Source of the DNA: Streptomyces sp. NBC_01116
GTDB lineage: Bacteria > Actinomycetota > Actinomycetes > Streptomycetales > Streptomycetaceae
Length of the DNA: 64,000 nucleotides
Direction of reading: 5' to 3'
NCBI RefSeq assembly: GCF_041435495.1
Contig: NZ_CP108644.1
Coordinates: 7,363,501 to 7,427,500 of the forward strand
A model generated the notes under the pieces. That model saw only the letters and a program-made list of their open reading frames with translations, had not been told where the DNA came from and did not search any database. Below are positions 40,448 through 48,940 of the stretch, in pieces. The first letter of the stretch is position 1. Every line of letters begins with the position of its first letter. The translations under genes were made by a program, and so were the position numbers.

Positions 40448-42456
40448 GCGGGGACCTCCAGAGGGTCGAGCTTGTTCGCTTTCCGGATCTCGTCGACGAT
40501 ACGGCCGATGATCTCGGTGATGCCGAAGTCCTTCGGGGTGAAGACGGCGGCCACACCGGCTTCGAGGAGCGCGGCGGCGTCGGCCGGCGGGATGATGCCG
40601 CCCGCGATCACCGGGATGTCCGGGGCCCCGGCCTCGCGCAGCCGGTGCAGGACGTCGGGGACCAGCTCGGCGTGCGAGCCGGACAGGATCGACAGGCCCA
40701 CGCAGTGCACGTCCTCGGCGATCGCCGCGTCGGTGATCTGCTCGGGGGTCAGCCGGATGCCCTGGTAGACGACCTCGAACCCGGCGTCCCTGGCCCGTAC
40801 GGCGATCTGCTCGGCCCCGTTGGAGTGCCCGTCCAGGCCCGGCTTGCCGACCAGCAGCCGCAGCCGCCCCACGCCCAGGTCGGCGGAGGTGCGGCTGACC
40901 TTCCCGCGGACCAGGGCCAGCGTGCTGCCCGGCTCGGCGGTGACCGCCACCGGGGCCGAGGAGACCCCGGTGGGCGCGCGGAACTCGCCGAAGACGTCCC
41001 GCAGCGCCCAGGACCACTCGCCGGTGGTGACGCCCGCGCGGGCGCACTCGACGGTGGCCTCCATCATGTTCTCGGTGCCCGCGGCGGCCTTCTTCAGCGC
41101 GGCCAGCGCCTCGGAGGCGCGCGACTCGTCGCGGTTGTCCCGCCACTCGTGCAGGGCGGCCACGACCCGGGCCTCGTTCTCGGGGTCGACCGTCATGATC
41201 GCGCCGTCGAGGTCGGCGGTGAGCGGGTTGGGTTCGGTCGTCTCGTAGATGTTGACGCCGACGATCTTCTCCTCGCCGCCCTCGATCCGGGCCCGCCGTC
41301 TCGCGTGCGAGGAGACCAGCTCCGACTTGAGGTAGCCGGACTCGACGGCCGCCATCGCGCCGCCCATCTGCTGGATCCGGTCGATCTCCGCCAGCGACTC
41401 CTCCACCAGCGAGTCCACCTTGGCCTCGATGACGTGCGAACCGGCGAAGATGTCCTCGTACTCCAGCAGATCGCTCTCGTGCGCCAGCACCTGCTGGATC
41501 CGCAGCGACCACTGCTGGTCCCAGGGCCGGGGCAGTCCCAGCGCCTCGTTCCAGGCCGGCAGCTGCACGGCGCGGGCGCGGGCGTCCTTGGAGAGGGTGA
41601 CGGCCAGCATCTCCAGGACGATGCGCTGGACGTTGTTCTCCGGCTGCGCCTCGGTCAGCCCGAGGGAGTTGACCTGGACGCCGTAGCGGAAGCGGCGCTG
41701 CTTCGCGTTCGTGATGCCGTAGCGCTCGCGGGTGACGCGGTCCCAGATGCGGCCGAAGGCGCGCATCTTGCACATCTCCTCGATGAAGCGGACGCCCGCG
41801 TTCACGAAGAACGAGATGCGGGCGACCACGTCACCGAACTTCTCCTCGGGCACCTGGCCCGAGTCGCGGACCGCGTCGAGCACCGCGATGGCGGTCGACA
41901 TGGCGTACGCGATCTCCTGGACCGGGGTGGCCCCCGCCTCCTGGAGGTGGTAGCTGCAGATGTTGATGGGATTCCACTTGGGGATGCGGTTGACCGTGTA
42001 CGTGATCATGTCCGTGGTCAGCCGCAGCGAGGGCACCGGCGGGAAGACGTGCGTCCCGCGCGAGAGGTACTCCTTCACGATGTCGTTCTGCGTGGTCCCC
42101 TGGAGCTTGTCGGGGTCGGCCCCCTGCTCCTCCGCGACCACCTGGTAGAGCGCCAGCAGCCACATGGCGGTCGCGTTGATCGTCATCGAGGTGTTCATCT
42201 GCTCCAGGGGGATGTCCTGGAACAGCCGCCGCATGTCACCGAGGTGCGAGACGGGAACACCGACACGGCCCGCCTCGCCGCGGGCGAGGATGTGGTCCGG
42301 GTCGTATCCGGTCTGCGTGGGCAGATCGAAGGCGACCGAGAGACCCGTCTGGCCCTTGGCGAGGTTGCGGCGGTACAGCTCGTTGGACGCCTCGGCGGTC
42401 GAGTGACCGGCGTACGTCCGCATGAGCCAGGGCCGGTCCTTCTGACGTTCGTTCAT
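40444..42456 (-). CDS. meaA: Ethylmalonyl-CoA mutase, adenosylcobalamin-dependent
   Basis: B12 mutase of 670 residues converting ethylmalonyl-CoA to methylsuccinyl-CoA. The catalytic barrel starts RPWLMRTYAGHSTAEASNEL and includes SVAFDLPTQTGYDPDH. The C-terminal cobalamin domain has LLVGKPGLDGHSNGAEQIA (D-x-H-x-x-G, His is the lower Co ligand, near residue 555), then SILSGSHAELVPD and VIAGGIIPP. It is one chain of MeaA length, without a separate small subunit. It lies 9 bases after ccr and is followed by the CitE-like gene through an ATGA overlap. Confidence 0.95.
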   Translation of the reverse strand: MNERQKDRPWLMRTYAGHSTAEASNELYRRNLAKGQTGLSVAFDLPTQTGYDPDHILARGEAGRVGVPVSHLGDMRRLFQDIPLEQMNTSMTINATAMWLLALYQVVAEEQGADPDKLQGTTQNDIVKEYLSRGTHVFPPVPSLRLTTDMITYTVNRIPKWNPINICSYHLQEAGATPVQEIAYAMSTAIAVLDAVRDSGQVPEEKFGDVVARISFFVNAGVRFIEEMCKMRAFGRIWDRVTRERYGITNAKQRRFRYGVQVNSLGLTEAQPENNVQRIVLEMLAVTLSKDARARAVQLPAWNEALGLPRPWDQQWSLRIQQVLAHESDLLEYEDIFAGSHVIEAKVDSLVEESLAEIDRIQQMGGAMAAVESGYLKSELVSSHARRRARIEGGEEKIVGVNIYETTEPNPLTADLDGAIMTVDPENEARVVAALHEWRDNRDESRASEALAALKKAAAGTENMMEATVECARAGVTTGEWSWALRDVFGEFRAPTGVSSAPVAVTAEPGSTLALVRGKVSRTSADLGVGRLRLLVGKPGLDGHSNGAEQIAVRARDAGFEVVYQGIRLTPEQITDAAIAEDVHCVGLSILSGSHAELVPDVLHRLREAGAPDIPVIAGGIIPPADAAALLEAGVAAVFTPKDFGITEIIGRIVDEIRKANKLDPLEVPA

Positions 42457-42465
42457 CGCGGAACC

Positions 42466-43803
42466 TCAGACGTTGCGGAAGCGGTTGATGGCGTCGATGT
42501 GCTGTTCGCGCATGTCCTGGTCGCGCACGCCGAGGCCCTCGCCGGGCGCCAGCGCCAGGACGCCGACCTTGCCCTGGTGCAGATTGCGGTGGACGTCGTA
42601 GGCGGCCTGACCGGTGTCCTGGAGGGAGTAGACCTTGGAGAGCGTCGGGTGGATCCTGCCCTTCGCGATCAGCCGGTTGGCCTCCCACGCCTCGCGGTAG
42701 TTGGCGAAGTGGGAGCCGATGATGCGCTTGAGCGACATCCACAGGTAGCGGTTGTCGTACTCGTGCATGTATCCCGAGGTGGAGGCGCAGGTGGTGATGG
42801 TGCCGCCCTTGCGGGTGACGTAGACCGAGGCGCCGAAGGTCTCGCGGCCGGGGTGCTCGAAGACGATGTCGATGTCCTCGCCGCCGGTGAACTCGCGGAT
42901 GCGCTTGCCGAAGCGCTTCCACTCCTTGGGGTCCTGCGTGTGCTCGTCCTTCCAGAACCTGTAGCCCTCGGCGTTGCGGTCGATGACCGCCTCGGCGCCC
43001 ATGGCGCGGCAGATGTCGGCCTTCTCCGGGCTGGAGACGACACAGATCGGGTTGGCGCCGCCGGCCAGGGCGAACTGGGTCGCGTAGGAGCCGAGTCCGC
43101 CGCTGGCGCCCCAGATCAGCACGTTGTCGCCCTGCTTCATGCCCGCGCCGTTGCGCGAGACGAGCTGGCGGTACGCGGTGGAGTTGACCAGGCCGGGGGA
43201 GGCGGCCTCCTCCCAGCTGAGGTGCTGGGGCTTGGGCATCAGCTGGTTGGACTTGACGAGGGCGATCTCGGCGAGGCCGCCGAAGTTCGTCTCGAAGCCC
43301 CAGATCCGCTGCTCCGGGTCGAGCATCGTGTCGTTGTGCCCGTCGGAGGACTCCAGCTCGACCGACAGGCAGTGCGCGACGACCTCGTCGCCCGGGTTCC
43401 AGGCGTTCACGCCGGGCCCGGTGCGCAGGACGACGCCCGCCAGGTCGGAGCCGATGACGTGGTACGGCAGGTCGTGGCGCTTGGTCAGTTCGCTGAGCTT
43501 GCCGTAGCGCTCCAGGAAGCTGAAGGTCGACACCGGCTCGAAGATCGAGGTCCAGACGGAGTTGTAGTTCACCGAACTGGCCATCACGGCGACGAGGGCC
43601 TCGCCGGGGCCGAGTTCGGGGACCGGGACGTCGTCCAGGTGGATCGACTTGCGCGGGTCCTTGTCGCGGGTCTCGAGCCCCGCGAACATCTCCGCCTCGT
43701 CCTTGTGCACGGTGATCGCGCGGTAGGACTCGGGGAGGGACAGGGCCGCGAAGTCCGCGGCGGTGCTGTCCTCGGATTGGATCGCGTCCAGGATTTCCTT
43801 CAC
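42466..43803 (-). CDS. ccr: Crotonyl-CoA carboxylase/reductase
   Basis: NADPH-dependent reductive carboxylase of 445 residues in the MDR family. It makes ethylmalonyl-CoA from crotonyl-CoA and CO2 and is the entry step of the ethylmalonyl-CoA pathway and a source of polyketide extender units. Diagnostic are SSVNYNSVWTSIFEPVSTF, WNPGDEVVAHCLSVE, NVLIWGASGGLGSYATQFA (NADPH fold) and VFEHPGRETFGASVYV, which carries the catalytic residues of CCRs. GTG 43803 has GGAGG 8 bases upstream. First gene of the operon; its promoter region holds the third copy of the palindromic operator. Confidence 0.96.
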   Translation of the reverse strand: MKEILDAIQSEDSTAADFAALSLPESYRAITVHKDEAEMFAGLETRDKDPRKSIHLDDVPVPELGPGEALVAVMASSVNYNSVWTSIFEPVSTFSFLERYGKLSELTKRHDLPYHVIGSDLAGVVLRTGPGVNAWNPGDEVVAHCLSVELESSDGHNDTMLDPEQRIWGFETNFGGLAEIALVKSNQLMPKPQHLSWEEAASPGLVNSTAYRQLVSRNGAGMKQGDNVLIWGASGGLGSYATQFALAGGANPICVVSSPEKADICRAMGAEAVIDRNAEGYRFWKDEHTQDPKEWKRFGKRIREFTGGEDIDIVFEHPGRETFGASVYVTRKGGTITTCASTSGYMHEYDNRYLWMSLKRIIGSHFANYREAWEANRLIAKGRIHPTLSKVYSLQDTGQAAYDVHRNLHQGKVGVLALAPGEGLGVRDQDMREQHIDAINRFRNV

Positions 43804-44034
43804 GGTGTTGCCTCCGGTGGTGCGGCGTCGAGGGAACGCTTGAGGGGCCCTGCTGGCAGGGGGGAGCGGTGTGGAGGTGGTGCCGTCGGTTCGGCGGGTG
43901 GAGCTCGGCTCTGCTGGGTGGAGCAGAAGGGTGCCTGTGACGCAGGCGTCCGGGCGCGCAGCACGGTGGTTGCGGGGACAGCCGGCGTGCGTGTGAGGTC
44001 TCAGCACGCCGGCCGCCCGGACACCTTCAACGTA
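43804..44034 (-). other. Structured 5' leader of the ccr operon
   Basis: About 230 bp between the operator and the ccr start. It holds a perfect 10-bp hairpin (GCCGGCGTGC at 43981-43990, complement at 44004-44013) and a smaller GCCTG/CAGGC dyad at 43933-43947. On the minus strand the frame in phase with ccr stays open across it from a GTG in the hairpin. No cobalamin-riboswitch consensus was seen. Confidence 0.4.
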
Positions 44035-44071
44035 TGGCACTCCGTGACACCTGACAAGGCACCGAGTGCCA
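44035..44071. promoter_or_regulatory. Double palindromic operator, copy 3 (ccr operon)
   Basis: TGGCACTCCGTGAC (44035-44048) and GGCACCGAGTGCCA (44058-44071) form an inverted pair (12 of 14) with a 9-base spacer, flanked by A-rich sequence as in copy 1. It lies upstream of the ccr leader. Confidence 0.8.
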
Positions 44072-44155
44072 AAAATTTCCCTCACTTGCCATCCCGTGGG
44101 CACGCATGAGCAACACGATGGGTGTTATGGGGCGTTCTGTCCTGCTGGCGGGCGG

Positions 44156-44953
44156 CTATCGGGCCGGGCGGTACACATACGGCGTCGTCGTGCCGAGGGC
44201 CGTGAAGCCGAGCCGGCCCAGGATCGGCGCCGACATGTCGGTCGCGTCGACCTGGAGGTAGCGGTAGCCGCGCTCGGCCGCCACGGCGGCCCGGTGGGCG
44301 ACCAGGGCCCGGTACAGGCCCCTGCCGCGCCACTCGGAGACCGTTCCGCCGCCCCAGAGCCCGGCGAAGCCCGTGCCGGGGTAGAGCTCCATGCGGGCCG
44401 AGCCGACCGGCTCCCCGCCGGCCATCGCCACCAGGGCCACGAAGTCGTCCGGAGCCCGCTCCAGCCGCGTCAGCACCTGGCGGCGCAGCCGGCCCGCGTC
44501 CGTGCCGAACGCCCGCTCGTGGGCCAGGGCCATCAGCTCCGCCCCGGCCGCGTCGGTCACCGGGCACAGGGTGACGCCGCCGGGCAGCCCGGCCCCGGGC
44601 GGGGAGGCCGGCGCCTCGACCGGGGCGACCAGCAGGCTCTCCGGCGGATCCGGTACGAAACCGGCCGCGCGCAGCCGGTCGCCCAGGTCGGCCGGCCGGT
44701 CATGGGAGTAGAGCTTCCACTCGAACTCCCCGTGGCCGAGCGCGGTGTAGTGCCCGATCTGGGCCATGATCGCCGCGTCGGCCCCCGCGGCGTCCAGCTC
44801 CGGGGCCGACCAGACGATCCCGTTCCAGTCGTCGGGGCCGCCGACCTGGCGCACCACGGGCCCGGCCCGCTCGACCTCGACCCCGGGGCCCTCGGGGCGG
44901 GCGTGCTCGCGCATCGTGCGGTCGTACAGGTCGCGTACTTCGTCGGTTCGCAT
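44156..44953 (-). CDS. GNAT-family N-acetyltransferase
   Basis: Acetyl-CoA-dependent acetyltransferase of 265 residues. The acetyl-CoA loop is TVSEWRGRGLYRALVAHRAA near residue 205 (R-x-x-G-x-G), preceded by PVGSARMELYPGTGFAGLWGG and followed by LQVDATDMSAPILGRLGF. The N-terminal 120 residues are a second, degenerate GNAT-like half. Substrate unknown. It lies upstream of the ccr operator on the same strand and is unlikely to be part of the pathway. Confidence 0.87.
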   Translation of the reverse strand: MRTDEVRDLYDRTMREHARPEGPGVEVERAGPVVRQVGGPDDWNGIVWSAPELDAAGADAAIMAQIGHYTALGHGEFEWKLYSHDRPADLGDRLRAAGFVPDPPESLLVAPVEAPASPPGAGLPGGVTLCPVTDAAGAELMALAHERAFGTDAGRLRRQVLTRLERAPDDFVALVAMAGGEPVGSARMELYPGTGFAGLWGGGTVSEWRGRGLYRALVAHRAAVAAERGYRYLQVDATDMSAPILGRLGFTALGTTTPYVYRPAR

Positions 44954-45109
44954 CCGCGCACCTCAGCACGGCGGCGACCGGCGGACCAGTGGATTTCGGC
45001 CGCCTGCCGCGAAGAACGACTCGGGGCCGACGCGTCGGAAGCCCGGATCGGGGCAGGTGGTCCAGGCAAGTGATCTTGAACTGGCCGCAGAAGCAGGGGT
45101 GGGGCACCG

Positions 45110-45904
45110 ATGGCGATACCGATCCGCAGACGGACCGTCCTCGAGCGGCGCACTCCCTTCGACCTCCGGCGCACCACGTTCGGTTTCGCGCTGATCGCGC
45201 TGATCGTCGCGGGCGGCGGGATGGGGCTGCGGGCCGCCTGGCGCGGCACCGGGCTCCCTCCGGCCGCCGCCGTGGTCCTGGTCCTTCTGGGGTTCGTCGT
45301 GGCCGTGCTGGTACTGCGCCGCCGGCGACGGGCCCGGTGGGTCGCCGAGACCGTGACGGAAGCGGCGTACGGGATCGTCGACGCGGGCCTCGCGGAGCTG
45401 GACGCCGCCGAGGCGGCCCGCGCGGAGGCCCGGGCGCGGGCCGTCCCGGAGCTCCCGGAGCCCGCCCACCCCGTCGACTACGCCCAACTGGACCCCTACG
45501 CCTTCGAGGAGGCCGTGGCCGACCTCTGCCGCCGCGACGGCTGCGCCGACGCCGAGGTGGTGGGCGGCGCGGGCGACCTCGGCGCCGACGTCCTGGCCAC
45601 CACCCCGGACGGCCGCCGCCTGGTCGTGCAGTGCAAGCGCTACGGGCCGGACAACCGGGCCGGCTCCCAGGACCTCCAGCGCTTCGGCGGCACCTGTTAC
45701 GCGGTCCACGAGGCGGATGTCGCGCTCGTCGTGTCCACCGGAGGCTTCACCGAGCCCGCGCTCGACTACGCGGAGCAGTGCGCCATCCTCTGCTACGGCC
45801 CCGAAGAGCTGGCCGCCTGGAGCGAGGGCGCCGCGCCGCCGCCCTGGGAGGCGGCGGTCGCGGTCGACGCCGGGGAGCCCGCCGCCGGACTCAGCGGACC
45901 TTGA
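45110..45904 (+). CDS. Membrane-anchored Mrr-type restriction endonuclease
   Basis: Protein of 264 residues. Two hydrophobic helices (about 22-43 FGFALIALIVAGGGMG and 50-68 AAVVLVLLGFVVAVLVL) are followed by an Arg-rich stretch. The Mrr catalytic domain comes next: LDPYAFEEAVADLCRRDG, then the PD-(D/E)xK core GAGDLGADVLATT and VVQCKRYG (near residues 153-176). Mrr enzymes cleave modified DNA. Anchoring at the membrane suggests action on incoming DNA or another role. No methyltransferase is nearby. The last 14 bases overlap the convergent TetR gene. Confidence 0.86.
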   Translation: MAIPIRRRTVLERRTPFDLRRTTFGFALIALIVAGGGMGLRAAWRGTGLPPAAAVVLVLLGFVVAVLVLRRRRRARWVAETVTEAAYGIVDAGLAELDAAEAARAEARARAVPELPEPAHPVDYAQLDPYAFEEAVADLCRRDGCADAEVVGGAGDLGADVLATTPDGRRLVVQCKRYGPDNRAGSQDLQRFGGTCYAVHEADVALVVSTGGFTEPALDYAEQCAILCYGPEELAAWSEGAAPPPWEAAVAVDAGEPAAGLSGP

Positions 45905-46709
45905 GCGCCTGCTGGATCGTCCGCATGACCTCGTCGAGGGGGGCGTCGGTGCGCGCCACCGCGACGAGCACCTCGCCGTCCGCGGCCACCGTCGCGGCCG
46001 GGGCGCGCTCGGGCTCGGCCCCGGCGGTCCGCCCCGCTCCGATGCCCGTGCCGAAGGTGTCGCGCACGATGGCGAAGGCACGGTCGAGCTGGGCCTCCAC
46101 GTCACCCTGCCCGCCCGCCCGCAGCCAGCGGCGCAGCACATGGTTGTGCGCGGTGACGACGGCGGACGCGGCGACCTCCGCGAGCAGCGGGTCATCGTTG
46201 CCCACATGGTGGTCGCGCTCGTCGAAGTGGCCCAGGAGATAGCGGGTGAACAGCCGCTCGTAGCGGGCCACCGACGCGATCTCGGCCTCCCTGAGGGTCG
46301 GTACCTCACGGGTCAGTTTGTAGCGGGCCACGGAGACGGCGGGCTTGGCCGCGTACATCTTCATGACCTCTTTGATGCCGCGGCAGACGGTGTCGAGCGG
46401 GTGCTCGTGCGCGGGTGCGGCGTTGAGGACGGCCTCGGCCCTGACGAGGGTGTCGTCGTGGTCCGGGAAGATGGCCTCTTCCTTGGAGCGGAAGTGGCGG
46501 AAAAACGTCCGCCGGGCGACGCCCGCGGCCCCCGCGATCTCGTCGACTGTGGTCGCCTCGTAGCCCTTCGTCGCGAAGAGCTCCATCGCGGCGGCGGCCA
46601 GTTCGCGGCGCATCTTGAGCCGTTGGGCGGCGGCGCGCGTCCCCGCGGTGGTGGTCTCCGGGGCGTCGGTCGCGGCGGTGGCACGGGGTGACTTGGCGGG
46701 CTGGGACAT
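45891..46709 (-). CDS. TetR-family regulator, paralogue of the etf-linked TetR
   Basis: Protein of 272 residues with helix-turn-helix DEIAGAAGVARRTFFRHFRSKEEA near residues 53-76. It matches the TetR at 6406-7260 along its whole length: FFR(Y/H)F, YKLTREVPTLRE versus YRLTREVPGLRT, SAVVTAHNHVLRRWLRAGG versus SVVAAHNNGLRLWLRSGG, and the end GEVLVAVARTDAPLDEVM versus GEVIVMVARKGTPMWRVV. It lies between the ccr operon and the 3-hydroxyacyl-CoA dehydrogenase gene, so acyl-CoA metabolism is the likely target. No palindromic operator of the above kind was found in its own promoter. Confidence 0.88.
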   Translation of the reverse strand: MSQPAKSPRATAATDAPETTTAGTRAAAQRLKMRRELAAAAMELFATKGYEATTVDEIAGAAGVARRTFFRHFRSKEEAIFPDHDDTLVRAEAVLNAAPAHEHPLDTVCRGIKEVMKMYAAKPAVSVARYKLTREVPTLREAEIASVARYERLFTRYLLGHFDERDHHVGNDDPLLAEVAASAVVTAHNHVLRRWLRAGGQGDVEAQLDRAFAIVRDTFGTGIGAGRTAGAEPERAPAATVAADGEVLVAVARTDAPLDEVMRTIQQALKVR

Positions 46710-46800
46710 GGCATGAACGTAACGCATCGGTGCAGGAGAGCGCGCCTGCGGGGGCGGACCGCCGGAGGGTCCCAGCAGTCCGCCCCACCCGGCTCCCGGG

Positions 46801-48582
46801 TCAGCGTCGGGCATATTCGCGGAAGCCGCGCCCCGTCTTGCGGCCGAGGCACCCCGCGGCGACCAGGTGCTCCAGCAGAGGCGCGGGGGCCAGACCCGGA
46901 TCGCGGAACTCCTTGTGGAGCACCTTCTCGATGGCCAGCGAGACGTCCAGGCCGACCACGTCGAGCAGTTCGAACGGGCCCATGGGATAGCCGCCGCCCA
47001 GCTTCATCGCCGCGTCGATGTCGTCCAGCGAGGCGTAGTGCTGCTCGACCATCTTGATCGCGTTGTTGAGGTACGGGAACAGCAGCGCGTTCACGATGAA
47101 CCCGGCCCGGTCCCCGCAGTCCACCGGGTGCTTGCGGATCCTCGCGCACACCGCGCGGACCGTGGCGTGCACGTCGTCGCCGGTCAGGACGGTGCGGACC
47201 ACCTCGACCAGCTTCATCGCGGGCGCGGGGTTGAAGAAGTGCATCCCGACCACGTCCTCGGGGCGCGCGGTCGCGCGGGCGATCGCGACGACCGGCAGCG
47301 AGGAGGTGGTGGTGGCGAGCACCGCACCCGGCCGGCAGACCTTGTCCAGCGTGGCGAACAGCTGCCGCTTGATCTCCAGGTCCTCGGCGACGGCCTCGAC
47401 GGCGAGGTCGACCTCGGCGAACGCGTCCAGCGAACCCGCCGCCGTGATCCGCGCCAGCGTCTCGTCCCGGGCCTCGGCGGTGAGCCGCCCCTTGGCCACC
47501 GAACGCTCCAGCGACTTCGCGATCCGGCCCCTGGCGACGTCGGCCTTCTCCTGGGACCTGGCGGCCAGCACCACGTCGTAGCCGGCCTTCGCGAAGACCT
47601 CCGCGATCCCGGAGGCCATCGTCCCGGAGCCCGCGACGCCGACGGACGCCACCTCGCGCCCGGCTCCGGAGACGGCGTCCGCCGCCGGGGTCAGCGCGTC
47701 GGGCACCACGGTCTGGCCGCCCGGGGCGTCGTAGGTGTAGAAGCCGCGCCCGGCCTTGCGGCCGGTCAGACCGGCGCTGCTGAGCTGGCCGAGGACGGGG
47801 GCCGGGGCGTGCAGCCGGTCGTGGGACTCGGCGTACATGGCCTCCAGGACGCTGCGGGCGGTGTCGACGCCGATCAGGTCCAGCAGGGCGAGGGGCCCCA
47901 TCGGCAGCCCGCAGCCCAGCTTCATCGCGGCGTCGATGTCCTCGCGGGAGGCGTAGTTCGCCTCGTACATCGCGGCGGCCTGGTTGAGATAGCCGAAGAG
48001 CAGCCCGTCCGCGACGAACCCGGGCCGGTCGCCGACCGCGACGGGCTCCTTGCCCAGCTCCCGGGCCAGCGCGGTGACGGTCTCGACGGCGGGCGGCGCG
48101 GTCAGCACCGAGGACACCACCTCGACCAGCTTCATCGCGGGCGCCGGGTTGAAGAAGTGCAGGCCGAGGACGCGCTCGGGGTGCTGGGACTCGGCGGCCA
48201 GCCGGGTCACCGACAGGGCGTTGGTGCCGGTGGCCAGGATGGCGGTGGGGGAGACGATCGCGTCGAGCTCGCGGAACACCTGCTGCTTGATCTCGTACGT
48301 CTCGGGCACCACCTCGATGACCAGCTCGGCCCCGGCGGCGGCGCGCAGATCGTCGGACGTACGGAACCGGGCCAGCGCGTCGGTCCGCTCCTGCTCGGTG
48401 ATCCGTCCACGGCTCACGGCCCGCGCGATGGACGCTTCGAGGGAGGCGACGGCCCCCAGGGCGGCCGCCTCGCTGATGTCGATGCCGATGACCTCGCGGC
48501 CCGCCAGGGCCAGGACCTCGGCGATGCCGGTGCCCATGGTGCCGAGGCCGACGACGGCGATGGTGGAGAGAGAGGTGTCCAT
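46801..48582 (-). CDS. 3-hydroxyacyl-CoA dehydrogenase with two complete domain copies
   Basis: Protein of 593 residues built from two 3-hydroxybutyryl-CoA dehydrogenase units in tandem (about 1-285 and 300-593). Each has its own NAD motif (VVGLGTMGTGIAEVLA; VAGSGTMASGIAEVFA), HFFNPAPAMKLVEVV and a C-terminal dimerisation part (MGPLALLDLIG; MGPFELLDVVG). Normal FadB2/Hbd proteins have one unit and dimerise. The enzyme interconverts acetoacetyl-CoA and 3-hydroxybutyryl-CoA, upstream of crotonyl-CoA, and thus can feed Ccr. ATG 48582 has GGAG 7 bases upstream. The start matches the canonical N-terminus STIAVVGLG. Confidence 0.93.
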   Translation of the reverse strand: MDTSLSTIAVVGLGTMGTGIAEVLALAGREVIGIDISEAAALGAVASLEASIARAVSRGRITEQERTDALARFRTSDDLRAAAGAELVIEVVPETYEIKQQVFRELDAIVSPTAILATGTNALSVTRLAAESQHPERVLGLHFFNPAPAMKLVEVVSSVLTAPPAVETVTALARELGKEPVAVGDRPGFVADGLLFGYLNQAAAMYEANYASREDIDAAMKLGCGLPMGPLALLDLIGVDTARSVLEAMYAESHDRLHAPAPVLGQLSSAGLTGRKAGRGFYTYDAPGGQTVVPDALTPAADAVSGAGREVASVGVAGSGTMASGIAEVFAKAGYDVVLAARSQEKADVARGRIAKSLERSVAKGRLTAEARDETLARITAAGSLDAFAEVDLAVEAVAEDLEIKRQLFATLDKVCRPGAVLATTTSSLPVVAIARATARPEDVVGMHFFNPAPAMKLVEVVRTVLTGDDVHATVRAVCARIRKHPVDCGDRAGFIVNALLFPYLNNAIKMVEQHYASLDDIDAAMKLGGGYPMGPFELLDVVGLDVSLAIEKVLHKEFRDPGLAPAPLLEHLVAAGCLGRKTGRGFREYARR

Positions 48583-48940
48583 CAGGGGACTCCAGGGTGA
48601 GTGACGACTGTGGGAGCACGGAACGCGCGGCGATGAGGGAGCGGCGCGTGGCGTACGGGAGGTGCGTGTCGTGGTGCACGGGGCCGGCGCGCGAGGAGCG
48701 CGCCCGGCCGTGGGGGTGACGGACTCTGTCCCGAAGTCACGTCGCACGGAAAAGCCGAACCGACAAGCACTCCGGATGGCTGCGTCACCAGGCCACCGGA
48801 GCCTGCGGGGAGTGTGCCCCGCTCAGATGAGAGTAACCGGCGAGTAACGAGCGCGCCACCCCTGGGCCCTTGTGCCCTGGACCACAGGAACTCCTCGATG
48901 CCGCCCCGTACGGAACGTGTCCGTCGATACGCTGAGCGTC
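48583..48940. other. Divergent promoter region between dehydrogenase and HEAT-repeat genes
   Basis: 358 bp with no convincing gene. The TACGCT at about 48928 is well placed as a -10 for the HEAT-repeat gene. Nothing resembling the GGCACTSAGTGCC operator was seen. Confidence 0.4.

Noticed and set aside
42457..44034. Cobalamin riboswitch controlling the B12-dependent meaA through ccr
   Set aside because: The leader lacks a recognisable B12-box consensus (GCCACTG-type), and meaA is an internal gene of the operon.
40645..44109. Plus-strand open frame of about 1150 codons over meaA and ccr
   Set aside because: Antisense to two well-conserved enzymes; composition is that of a frame shadow with no domain signature.
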